From contig NZ_FOOA01000014.1 in NCBI RefSeq assembly GCF_900113065.1, forward strand, positions 1 to 64,000: 64,000 bases of DNA, given 5' to 3'. Of this stretch, positions 25,048-32,730 are shown one piece after another. Source of the stretch: Aureimonas phyllosphaerae (GTDB lineage Bacteria > Pseudomonadota > Alphaproteobacteria > Rhizobiales > Rhizobiaceae). Made by a program: the position numbers and the translations under genes. The first letter of the stretch is position 1. Every line of letters starts with the position of its first letter. The notes beneath the pieces are model-generated. The model searched no databases and had not been told where the DNA came from. It saw only the letters and a list, made by a program, of their open reading frames with translations.

Positions 25048-25717
25048 CGCGCTGCTTCGGCTTTCCGAGGCCGAGGACATCGGCCAGCCTATCGAGCGCC
25101 GCGAGCAGTCGGCCCTTGGACGTCCCCTTCCGAACTTCGAGCACGCGATCGAGCTCACGCAGTGAGCGTCCTTCTCCACACACGAAGCGCACGACGTTAT
25201 AGTCCGCTTCCGTCATGGCCTCTGAAATAATGCGCAGCTGCCGCGAGGCACGGGCCCGACCTTCGGTGAAGGCATCTGGCGCCGATCCTCCATCGACGCG
25301 CTCCTGAATGAACGATGGGGAAGCCTGACCAGCCATCATCCGCTCATAGACCTGCCGGAACAGATGCCCGGCTCGCGCTTGTCGCGGGTCCAGAGAACCG
25401 ATCATCTCGAGGCGGACAAGCGGGCTCTCGTTCGAGTTCCGGGCTGCCGCGATCTTCCGTGGGTTGGTCGGATCTTCCGCCTCATCCTTGTGCGCGCGGG
25501 AGTAGTAGGGATTGTCGACCTCCGCCATGCGGACGTCGACACCAAGGTTGGTGAACTGGACGGGCTGCGCCAAGCGCGGCCTGTAGTGGGTGATGGGTGA
25601 CTTGGCAAAGCTGCCCGTGGCGATGCGAACGCCAGCGCCGGTCAAGCGCGAGATCGCCGTCTCCTGCTCAGGAGCGGCGGTCTGATCCCCGGTCGAAGGG
25701 TGGGAAAAGTCGGGCAT
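25040..25717 (-). CDS. Hypothetical protein with C-terminal winged-helix-like domain
   Basis: 225 residues from 25717 (MPDFSHPSTGDQ). The N-terminal ~90 residues are low complexity. The central helices are DPRQARAGHLFRQVYERMMAG. The C-terminal part, EADYNVVRFVCGEGRSLRELDRVLEVRKGTSKGRLLAALDRL (landmarks), resembles the small HTH/DUF6456-like domain of alphaproteobacterial proteins. DNA binding is plausible. It has a 140-base leader with a promoter-like sequence at 25768-25796. Confidence 0.5.
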   Translation of the reverse strand: MPDFSHPSTGDQTAAPEQETAISRLTGAGVRIATGSFAKSPITHYRPRLAQPVQFTNLGVDVRMAEVDNPYYSRAHKDEAEDPTNPRKIAAARNSNESPLVRLEMIGSLDPRQARAGHLFRQVYERMMAGQASPSFIQERVDGGSAPDAFTEGRARASRQLRIISEAMTEADYNVVRFVCGEGRSLRELDRVLEVRKGTSKGRLLAALDRLADVLGLGKPKQRDG

Positions 25718-25767
25718 GCTGGCCTTGCTCCTCGGCACTGGAGCCGGCCGTTGTATGTTGCGCGTCA

Positions 25768-25796
25768 GATATGCCCGACCGAACGCTTTTGCGCAA
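25768..25796 (-). promoter_or_regulatory. Promoter-like sequence upstream of the 25717 gene
   Basis: On the minus strand TTGCGC, a 17-base spacer and CATATC fit a sigma-70-type promoter, about 50 bases upstream of the start at 25717. Pattern match only. Confidence 0.3.
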
Positions 25797-25856
25797 ATCC
25801 GTTCACGGTTCGATCTCGTCCGAAGCCACTCCCGAGAGGGCCGAGCAGAGTTTCGC

Positions 25857-26393
25857 TCAGCAGAACTTTGCGCGCCAATCCGCACCGTAGGTTTCAGCCA
25901 TCAAGCTGGGTGAGAGCGATCCAGTCCGTCCGCGCCGGCGCTCTTCCGCGCCCCAAATGGTCAACGCGGCCTTCAGCGGCTTCACCGGCAGCGGGTTCTC
26001 GCCGAGGATATGCTGGCGGCGCATCCAGTCGGTCGCGACGGGAATGGGGACGCCGAGCCACTCGGCATAGGCGATCGCGTCCTCTAGGCGGCCTTCAAAG
26101 CTGTGCGCTTCGGGCAGCAGACGGAAGAACGTCTCCTCGAGATTCTCGGCGGCCTCGCGGCTCGTCCATTCCCGCCCTTGGATGCTGCCGCGGAACTGGT
26201 GCGACGACAGCATCTGGATCTGCCACGTGAAGGTTCGGGTGCCAGCTGGAAACGTGCCCGACAGGTCCGCGACATAGCCGATAGCCCAAGGCCCATCGAA
26301 GGCGCGCCAGATCGTCTGGCCGCGCTCTTCCTGTCGCTTCACCCAGCGCAGGCGAAGGGGATAGGCTGGCTTATGGGTCTGGCGGGTCTGCAT
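25857..26393 (-). CDS. Hypothetical phage protein
   Basis: 178 residues from MQTRQTHKPAYPL; a start 5 codons upstream (26408) is equally possible. It is Trp/Arg-rich, with TIWRAFDGPWAIGYVADLSG, FTWQIQMLSSHQFRGSIQGREWTSREAAENLEETFFRLLPEA and a C-terminal TYGADWRAKFC. The composition suggests an alpha/beta nucleic-acid-region protein but no family is recognised. It lies in the leftward early operon. Confidence 0.5.
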   Translation of the reverse strand: MQTRQTHKPAYPLRLRWVKRQEERGQTIWRAFDGPWAIGYVADLSGTFPAGTRTFTWQIQMLSSHQFRGSIQGREWTSREAAENLEETFFRLLPEAHSFEGRLEDAIAYAEWLGVPIPVATDWMRRQHILGENPLPVKPLKAALTIWGAEERRRGRTGSLSPSLMAETYGADWRAKFC

Positions 26394-26432
26394 GGCACGA
26401 CAGAGCACACGCCGAGCGAGTCAGGCAACGGG

Positions 26433-27137
26433 TCAGGCGCTACGTTTCAGGGGCTGGAAGGTAGCCGCCAACGGACGCATAGAACCATCTCGAGCCGGAG
26501 CGTCCGGCACGCCGGCCGCATCGAGCGCTTCGGGAGTGATGGGCGTCGTGTCGACGTAGACCTTCTCTTGAGCCGCACGCGATCCCTGTCCTAGAAGCCT
26601 GCGCTTGGCTTCAGCGCTCGCCCGCAGCTCTTCCACCCGGCGCCGGCCGCGCTCGCGCGCCTCCTCACTGAGCGGACCGGGTTCGTCGCTGCGAAACGAT
26701 CGACGCTCGTCGAGCTGCCGCTGGGCTCGCCCGAGCCGCGCGCGATCGGCATCGACCCGGCGCGCGCACTCTCGGCCGAAGACGGCGCTGTTGGGCGAAA
26801 AAGGTCCGCTGTGCTCGGCCACCCGGCCGCCGATGAAGGCATCTCGCGTTTCGAGCACTGCCCACTTGGGGAAGCCCCGCAGCGCAAGGCGGTAGCTCTC
26901 GATGAAGACGTCCTCGGCCTCTCGCAGTTGATCGTCCGTCATGCCGTCTGCGCTCATGCCCATCGGCAGGATGCGGAACATGTAGGCCACCGCTGCGACG
27001 GCGTCGTCCTCGGTTGCGGGCGCCAAGATCAGGGCGAGGCGTGAAACCTCAGCGGCCGGATCGGACTGCGCACCCATGCTTCGAGCTCGGGCGATATCGG
27101 CGGCGTTGGGCGATCTAGCGACGACAGAACGCGACAT
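26433..27137 (-). CDS. Hypothetical early protein, replication region
   Basis: 234 residues from MSRSVVARSPNAADI. The N-terminal half is helical, with YRLALRGFPKWAVLETRDAFIGGRVAEHSGPFSPNSAVFGRECARR, a segment that recurs in alphaproteobacterial phages next to replication initiators. The middle is Arg/Glu coiled coil. The start lies 23 bases inside the replication-initiator-like gene. A helicase-loader or replication accessory role is a guess based on position. Confidence 0.55.
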   Translation of the reverse strand: MSRSVVARSPNAADIARARSMGAQSDPAAEVSRLALILAPATEDDAVAAVAYMFRILPMGMSADGMTDDQLREAEDVFIESYRLALRGFPKWAVLETRDAFIGGRVAEHSGPFSPNSAVFGRECARRVDADRARLGRAQRQLDERRSFRSDEPGPLSEEARERGRRRVEELRASAEAKRRLLGQGSRAAQEKVYVDTTPITPEALDAAGVPDAPARDGSMRPLAATFQPLKRSA

Positions 27138-28110
27138 CGATGACGTCTCCTGTGGTTTGGGGGTCTGGATCAGCTTCCGCCTGCGGCTCGTCGCCGTGCC
27201 CGAAGCGCTCCTGGATGCGGTCGAAGACGCGGTCGCCCATGCTGCGGCGCTTGGGTCGAGGAACCGCAACGGCGGGCACGGGCCGGCCGGCCGATGCGTC
27301 GAGCGGTGCCGGGAGCGCCGCGGCAAGGCGTCGGTCCCTCGCCTGCCGAACGGCTTCCGCGAAATACCGCCACGACTTGATCCCGGTGACGCCGGGCCGA
27401 GCGCACATGCCGGCGATGGTCGGCAAGACGTCGAAGTGCAGGTCGCACCCGGCGTCCAGCCAGCCGAGCGGTTCGGTCAGGATCCTCAGTCCAAGGCGCG
27501 CTGCCATGGGGTCGAGCGCAGCGCCGGCCGCCTGGATGAGACGATCCTCTAGCGCGTCGACGTCGATCTGCGAGGTCGGGACGGCACCCGGCGCCTTCGC
27601 AACCGGAACGGCATCCGGCTGGGGATCGATCTTCGGCTGGTCGTTCGCCGGCGCGGCGCGCGAGGCAGCATAGCTTCTGTTATCGGGGGTCTGTTTATTA
27701 GATGTGCCGCTAGTCGGCACAACAGATGTGCCCTCTGACAGCACAACAGATGTGCTCTTTTCGGCACGTTTCGCGACGCGCGGCTTGGCCTGCCTTGGTG
27801 CTTCACGCGCGTCGAACAGGCTCATCTGACCAGCCGACGCTTCGCGCACGAGGACGCGGTACTGAAGGCTCCGTTTCATACCGGCGCGCTGATGTGTGTC
27901 GACATAGCCCAGCTGCACGAGCTTGGCGATCGAGCGGTTCACGCCACTCCGATCCGAGCCAATTTCCTCGGCGATGGCCTCCTGCTTCCGGGTGCAAATG
28001 CCCGTCCGGCCGTCTGCATGCGTGCACAGGATACCCAGGACACGCAGGTCGCGGCGTGTCAGGCGATCGTCGAGGAAGACCTCGCGAGGAACCTTGCCCC
28101 ACTCGCTCAT
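27115..28110 (-). CDS. Replication-initiation-like winged-helix protein
   Basis: 331 residues from 28110 (MSEWGKVPREVFLDDRLTRRDLRVLGILCTHADG). Residues ~1-95 form a winged helix of the phage replication-initiator type (RKQEAIAEEIGSDRSGVNRSIAKLVQLGYVD). A disordered Ser/Pro linker follows, then a C-terminal domain with SWRYFAEAVRQARDRR, common in phage replisome organisers. It probably binds the phage origin. It shares 4 bases with its upstream neighbour. Confidence 0.65.
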   Translation of the reverse strand: MSEWGKVPREVFLDDRLTRRDLRVLGILCTHADGRTGICTRKQEAIAEEIGSDRSGVNRSIAKLVQLGYVDTHQRAGMKRSLQYRVLVREASAGQMSLFDAREAPRQAKPRVAKRAEKSTSVVLSEGTSVVPTSGTSNKQTPDNRSYAASRAAPANDQPKIDPQPDAVPVAKAPGAVPTSQIDVDALEDRLIQAAGAALDPMAARLGLRILTEPLGWLDAGCDLHFDVLPTIAGMCARPGVTGIKSWRYFAEAVRQARDRRLAAALPAPLDASAGRPVPAVAVPRPKRRSMGDRVFDRIQERFGHGDEPQAEADPDPQTTGDVIDVAFCRR

Positions 28111-28649
28111 GCTCCCTCCAGCCAGGAGAGCGTCTTGTCGACCCACGCAAGGAGTTCGATCTTGGCGTGTCCGACGACGCCCGGCCGCCTGATGCCGCAG
28201 AACTCCATGGTGGCATCGCCGGTCAGTTGCGCGAACTGAAGGCGCGTGCGAGCTACGCGACGGATTTCGATCTTGCCGTCCGCGATGTCTCGCTTCAGCG
28301 AAGGGCAATGACGAACGGACAGCGCTGCGCACTCCCGGTGCATCAGCGGCTCGACCTGCAGGATAGCTGGCCCTTCGGCCGCGTTCATGCGCAGGCTGGC
28401 ATGGGATAGAGAGACCCGCGTCCGCCCGCGAAGGAGCCGGCCGCACGTATCGCATAGACCTTGCTCCATCGCCTGCCGCTGGCGGACCATGTGCGGCTTG
28501 CCGAACAGCGGCTTTCCCTCGCCGGCCGACGATGGTTGGCACACCGCCTCATGGCCGCGGGCAAAGCGGCAAGGCGCGATGAACATCGCGGCCTCGCTCG
28601 TCCACGATGCGGTGAAGGGAACGGGGACCGAACCGAAATGCAGCATCAC
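28107..28649 (-). CDS. Hypothetical protein with zinc-ribbon-like CxxC
   Basis: 180 residues. GLCDTCGRLLRGRTRVSLSH (C66, C69) with a later HREC and HCP suggests a zinc-binding module. The N-terminus repeats Cys/His in weaker form (CRFARGHEAVC). It overlaps the PAPS-reductase-family gene and the initiator-like gene by 4 bases each. The function is unknown; co-expression with DNA-modifying enzymes suggests a nucleic-acid role. Confidence 0.5.
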   Translation of the reverse strand: MMLHFGSVPVPFTASWTSEAAMFIAPCRFARGHEAVCQPSSAGEGKPLFGKPHMVRQRQAMEQGLCDTCGRLLRGRTRVSLSHASLRMNAAEGPAILQVEPLMHRECAALSVRHCPSLKRDIADGKIEIRRVARTRLQFAQLTGDATMEFCGIRRPGVVGHAKIELLAWVDKTLSWLEGA

Positions 28650-29866
28650 AGCATCAGCGGCTGCACCGAGCCGTCCCTGAAAACGCTATCGAGCGGGGTG
28701 TCGGCTGTCGGCTCGTCGCCGTCCCAGCCGTTCGGCCAAGTGCCGGCGGAGATCAGTTCGCGGATGCGCGTGGCCTCCTCGATGCTGAGGATGTCCACGC
28801 CCGGCCGGCCGCGCCGATCCGCTGCGTCGTTGCACATCGCCTGGATCGTCTCGATGCGCGCCAGCGCCATGCGGCGAGCCTCGAAGGTGAGTGGCCCCAT
28901 GCGCTGCTTGTTCTTGCCCGTCGCCAGTTCACCGGCTCCGCCGAACCCGGTCTTCTTCAGCCGGTGGCGCGGCTCGCGCAGCTCGCGGTAGAGCGGCTTG
29001 AGCCCGCGCAGCGGCGCGAGGTGCTCCCAGCCCGGCGAGCGCAGGATCGTTTCCAGCGCCAGCTCCTGGCTGGCCAGCGGGCAGCCGATGCAGCCTGTGC
29101 GCGCGGCAATCTCGGCTGCCTCGTCGCCCCCATATGCGTCAGCGATCGCGGCCGTCGCCCAGCCGCCATAGGCCGGCATGGGCGCGTAGATGCGGAGCCA
29201 GTCCCAGACGTTGCAGACGCGCCAGTGCAGAAGGGGGGCGAGGGTCGCGATCCGGCCGCGCACGCCCTTCGCGTTCGGCAGGACCTCCTTAAACCAGCCC
29301 TGCCCGCACTCGGCGCCGTCCTTGCCGCAGGACATGACGATGCGCTGGTCGCGCACCGCGCTCTCGCCCTGGCGCACGCCGGTGAGCATCAGGATCTTGC
29401 CGTCGAGCTCGTTGAGGCGCGCTTCGACGGCCGCCGCCATTGGGTCGACCTTGATCTGCCGGGTGCACCAACGGAACGTGTTGTTGTTTGGCGGCGGCAC
29501 GCCGCGCCCGAGCATGTAGACGAGGAAGCGTTTGTCCAACGGCGCCATCACCACCTCGCAGCGGATGCCGCGGGCGGCGAGCTGCGCCATGATCGCCTTG
29601 GCCGACGCCTGGAGCGGCGGCAGCTCCTGCCGGGTGTCGGCGTAGAAGACAGTGAGCGAGCGCGGGGCGGCGATCCTGCCCGCGTCGATCAGGTGGACAA
29701 CGAGCGTCAGGAGAGCGGAGCTGTCCTTCCCGCCCGACCACGCGATGCACCAGTGATCGTGTGCTTGTCCGTAGGCCTGCAGCGAGGCGATCGTCAGCTC
29801 GACCGCTTCGTCGTAGACGAGCCGCTTTGAGCCGTCGAAGAGGGAGGGCTGGGTGCGGGCGCTCAT
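28646..29866 (-). CDS. PAPS-reductase-family (DndC-like) protein
   Basis: 406 residues. PP-loop ATPase motif SGGKDSS at residues 44-50; the family's conserved FRWCTRQIKVDP at ~132 and Cys-rich CIGCPLASQE at ~258, plus MSCGKDGAECG, suggest an iron-sulfur or thiol role. The closest general families are PAPS reductase and DndC, which activate sulfur or tRNA/DNA modification substrates. No DndA/B/D/E is present, so complete phosphorothioation is not supported. It lies in a run with two DNA methyltransferases. Confidence 0.8.
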   Translation of the reverse strand: MSARTQPSLFDGSKRLVYDEAVELTIASLQAYGQAHDHWCIAWSGGKDSSALLTLVVHLIDAGRIAAPRSLTVFYADTRQELPPLQASAKAIMAQLAARGIRCEVVMAPLDKRFLVYMLGRGVPPPNNNTFRWCTRQIKVDPMAAAVEARLNELDGKILMLTGVRQGESAVRDQRIVMSCGKDGAECGQGWFKEVLPNAKGVRGRIATLAPLLHWRVCNVWDWLRIYAPMPAYGGWATAAIADAYGGDEAAEIAARTGCIGCPLASQELALETILRSPGWEHLAPLRGLKPLYRELREPRHRLKKTGFGGAGELATGKNKQRMGPLTFEARRMALARIETIQAMCNDAADRRGRPGVDILSIEEATRIRELISAGTWPNGWDGDEPTADTPLDSVFRDGSVQPLML

Positions 29867-30225
29867 TCGTCTGCCTCGCTGCCCAGCTTCTGGCCCACAA
29901 TACCGAGCACGCGGATACCCCCCCGCCAGCCGCCGAGCGGGCTGGCGACGATCGCATCGCCGTCGGGCTCGTAGTTTTCCAAGGCGTAGGCGGCGGCGAT
30001 CAAGCGGTCTGCCGGAACGGCGATGACCCCGTAGCTACCGCCGTGCTCGCGCGCGTGTTCCCGCCGCCGTTCGGTCTCCTGCTGGCAGCAAGCCACCGCC
30101 TCGAGCATCTCGGCGAGCGAGACGCCGGCCAGCGAGCCGACATCCTTCGGCTCTATGAGACCCATCGGCAGGAAGGAACGCTGGTTGATCGCTTTGACGA
30201 TTTCGAGAGCACGATCGAGGGTCAT
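29863..30225 (-). CDS. Hypothetical early protein
   Basis: 120 residues (MTLDRALEIVKAINQRSFLPMGLIEPKDVG...) with a mid helix SLAEMLEAVACCQQETERRRE and a C-terminal GGWRGGIRVLGIVGQKLG. It overlaps the C5-methyltransferase stop and the DndC-like start by 4 bases, so it is translated with the modification genes. It could be a partner of either, but no family was recognised. Confidence 0.55.
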   Translation of the reverse strand: MTLDRALEIVKAINQRSFLPMGLIEPKDVGSLAGVSLAEMLEAVACCQQETERRREHAREHGGSYGVIAVPADRLIAAAYALENYEPDGDAIVASPLGGWRGGIRVLGIVGQKLGSEADE

Positions 30226-32174
30226 TCCGCGGCCTCAAGCACTTGATTGGCGAGGTGCCCGCAGTTCGCCGCCACCAGCGCCGCAGCGAGCGGCGGGCAG
30301 ACGGAGTTTCCGCAACACGAGCCCTGTACGGTCGCGGTGATGGGCGAGCCGTCCGGTCGGCGATCGATGATGTAGCTGTCGGGGAAGCCCTGCGCGCGGA
30401 AGCGTTCGCGGGGCGTCAGCATGCGCATGCCGATGTCGGCGATTGCGTGAGGCTCGCCGTCGATGTCTACGGTGACGAGGCCGAAGCGATCCTTCGTCGT
30501 GTCGGTGTGAAGCGGGACGTCCACGGCCGCGCCGTCGCCGGTACCGTAGTACTTCGTCAGAAAGCCCGAGATCAGGGCGGATTTGTTGACCGTCGCGGTG
30601 TCTGTGTGCGTCGGCTCGTCCAATTCGTGGCCGATGCTCGTCCCGAACTGGCGCATCATGTGTGCGGCAATCACCGTCTGCTGCGCGCCCGTCGCGGTGA
30701 CGGTCGCCAGCGGCTCGCTAGCCTCGCGTCCGGGGTTCACCCCGCCGATCCGGCGGCTGTCGTTGTTGTGCTGGGCGAGGAATGCCGAGACGACGCCGAA
30801 CTTCGGCGCGCCGGCCATGACCGTGTCGACAGGCTCGTCCATCGCCGAGCCAACGCCGTTCTGAGTGAAGCGCGACAGGCTGGCGGCGACGACCGCATGC
30901 TTTGCCGCACCGCCGACCTGCGTCCCGATCGGGGCCTCGAGGTCGAGGCAGCGCGCCGCCTGCCCATCGCGCTCACCGTACCCGGTCTGCACCATGGTCG
31001 CAGCGATGACGGCGTTCTGATCCTTCGGGCTGGCGGTGATGGTGTGGATCGGAGCGTCGGCCGAGCGGACGGACCCGCCCTGCTGCGCGGCGGTGATGAC
31101 CGGGGCGAGCAGGGCCAAATTGCCGCCGCCGGCATGAATCGTCCGCGTTGGCTCGTCGACCGGATACTCGCGTCGGACGCCCCCAGCGCCATCGCCATGC
31201 GCCAGCCCGACGATAGACGGCACGACGACGCCCAGCGGCGCAGCGCCGCCGGGGCGCTTCACGTAGCTGTTGGCCGTCACCGTCGCGAGCGGCTCGTCGA
31301 TCGCATGACCGGTCGATCCGGTCTGATACTTCACGACGAATGGCTTCGGCGCCTCGAGCACGTAGCGCACGACGCCGCGGGCGATCCGGCGCATGGTGGC
31401 GTCTGCAAGCGGTCGCACCGCGCGCACGCCGTAGCGCGCCATGATCTCGGCCGAGGTGTCGAAGATCGACGGGCACGGCAGCGACCAGTCAATGATCTCG
31501 GCGGCCGTGCGCCACGGCTTCAGCTTGCCCTTGGCGATCAGCTTCGCGTCCTCGGCCTTCTTCGGATCGCCGTGCGTGCGCTTCGGCCAGACGATCGGCA
31601 TGCCGTCGCGGCGGGCGATCATGAAGAAGCGCCTGCGGATCGTCGGCGCGCCGTAGTCGCAGGCGCGCAGCTCGCGCCACTGCACCTTATAGCCCGCGCG
31701 CTTCAGCCGGCCCGTCCACTCCTCGAAGGTGTGTCCGCGCAGCTCGACGATCGGCTTGCCGTCCTCGTAGAGCGGGCCCCAGGTGCGGAACTCCTCGACG
31801 TTCTCGAGGATGATGACGTCGGGCTTCGCTTCCTCGGCCCACCGGACCACGACCCAGGCGAGGTCGCGGATGTTTCGGTCCATGGGCTTGCCGCCCTTGG
31901 CCTTCGAGAAGTGCTTGCAGTCGGGCGACGCCCAGAACAGGCCGAGCGGGCGACCCTTCGTCACCTCGACGGGCGAGACGTCCCAGATGTTCGAATCGAG
32001 GTGGACCGTGTCGGGATGGTTGACCGCGTGCATGGCGAGCGCGTCGGCCGAATGGTTGATGGCGACGTCGGGCGAGCGGCCGAGCGCCATCTCGATGCCG
32101 GTCGAAGCACCGCCTCCGCCAGCGAAGCTGTCGACGATCATCGGGCGCGTGAGGTCGAAAGGATGCGCGTTCAT
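30222..32174 (-). CDS. C5-cytosine DNA methyltransferase with eight internal repeats
   Basis: 650 residues from 32174 (MNAHPFDLTRPMIVD). Motif I FAGGGGASTG; the catalytic Cys is in ASPDCKHFSKAKGG (a PDCKH variant of the usual PC loop); ENV in ILENVEEF; QRRRF-like TIRRRFFMIARR; C-terminal TPRERFRAQGFPDSYIID. Between about residues 275 and 565 the target-recognition region consists of eight degenerate ~30-40-residue repeats around a D-E-P-x-x-T-[VI]-T-A motif. It presumably methylates phage DNA to evade restriction. Confidence 0.9.
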   Translation of the reverse strand: MNAHPFDLTRPMIVDSFAGGGGASTGIEMALGRSPDVAINHSADALAMHAVNHPDTVHLDSNIWDVSPVEVTKGRPLGLFWASPDCKHFSKAKGGKPMDRNIRDLAWVVVRWAEEAKPDVIILENVEEFRTWGPLYEDGKPIVELRGHTFEEWTGRLKRAGYKVQWRELRACDYGAPTIRRRFFMIARRDGMPIVWPKRTHGDPKKAEDAKLIAKGKLKPWRTAAEIIDWSLPCPSIFDTSAEIMARYGVRAVRPLADATMRRIARGVVRYVLEAPKPFVVKYQTGSTGHAIDEPLATVTANSYVKRPGGAAPLGVVVPSIVGLAHGDGAGGVRREYPVDEPTRTIHAGGGNLALLAPVITAAQQGGSVRSADAPIHTITASPKDQNAVIAATMVQTGYGERDGQAARCLDLEAPIGTQVGGAAKHAVVAASLSRFTQNGVGSAMDEPVDTVMAGAPKFGVVSAFLAQHNNDSRRIGGVNPGREASEPLATVTATGAQQTVIAAHMMRQFGTSIGHELDEPTHTDTATVNKSALISGFLTKYYGTGDGAAVDVPLHTDTTKDRFGLVTVDIDGEPHAIADIGMRMLTPRERFRAQGFPDSYIIDRRPDGSPITATVQGSCCGNSVCPPLAAALVAANCGHLANQVLEAAE

Positions 32175-32572
32175 GGGGTTTCGCCCTCGGCCATGTGTTC
32201 TGAAAGGAGGAAGCGGGGACGTCGCTCGCGGCGGCGCTGGGCGCGCGGGTGCCAGCCCTGCGCGGTGTGGTGGCCCGGCCGGCAAAGGTTGGCCCCGTCG
32301 ACAACCGTCGTGACGAAGCCCTCTCGGCAGGCGAGCGCGAAGCCGGCGCGCTGGATGCGGCTTGCACCGAGGATGACGGCCGCCTCGAGGTGCCGCGGCA
32401 GGATCTCGGCAGCGACCTCGGCGAGCGTCTGGTTGAGCATCGCGCAGCCGGCCTTCGCCAAGCCATGATCCGAAGCACCCTCGCCGGCCGCCTGACGGAT
32501 CTCGCTCTCGTCGAGAAGCCGGACCCGCGTCAGGTAGCGGATGATCGCGTGGGAGGTGACGCGGACACTCAT
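32171..32572 (-). CDS. Hypothetical early protein
   Basis: 133 residues from 32572 (MSVRVTSHAIIRYLTRVRLL). The start is set by a CAT at 32570-32572; the longer frame upstream is antisense of the helicase gene. The central helix ILPRHLEAAVILGASRIQRAG and the basic C-terminal tail WHPRAQRRRERR suggest nucleic-acid binding. It overlaps the methyltransferase start by 4 bases. Confidence 0.5.
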   Translation of the reverse strand: MSVRVTSHAIIRYLTRVRLLDESEIRQAAGEGASDHGLAKAGCAMLNQTLAEVAAEILPRHLEAAVILGASRIQRAGFALACREGFVTTVVDGANLCRPGHHTAQGWHPRAQRRRERRPRFLLSEHMAEGETP

Positions 32573-32730
32573 TGCACGGCCAGCCAGAAGGCCTGCGCGA
32601 ACGCGAGCGCGCCGGCCAGCATCATCGCGACGCCGGCGCCGCGCTCGCTGAGACGCTCGCCGTCGTAGGCAAGGCTCGATCCGCCGCCGAAGAGGATCGC
32701 CGCCGCCGCGAGGGTCAGGAGCGCGGCCAT
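32569..32730 (-). CDS. Small membrane protein
   Basis: 53 residues from 32730 (MAALLTLAAAAILFGGGS...): two hydrophobic segments separated by a charged loop (YDGERLSERGAG). It is coupled by ATGA overlaps on both sides (32569 and 32730). The function is unknown; single-gene membrane peptides are common in phage early operons. Confidence 0.5.
   Translation of the reverse strand: MAALLTLAAAAILFGGGSSLAYDGERLSERGAGVAMMLAGALAFAQAFWLAVQ

Noticed and set aside
28646-29866. Complete DNA phosphorothioation (Dnd) system
   Set aside because: Only a DndC-like protein is present; none of DndA, B, D or E is in the window.
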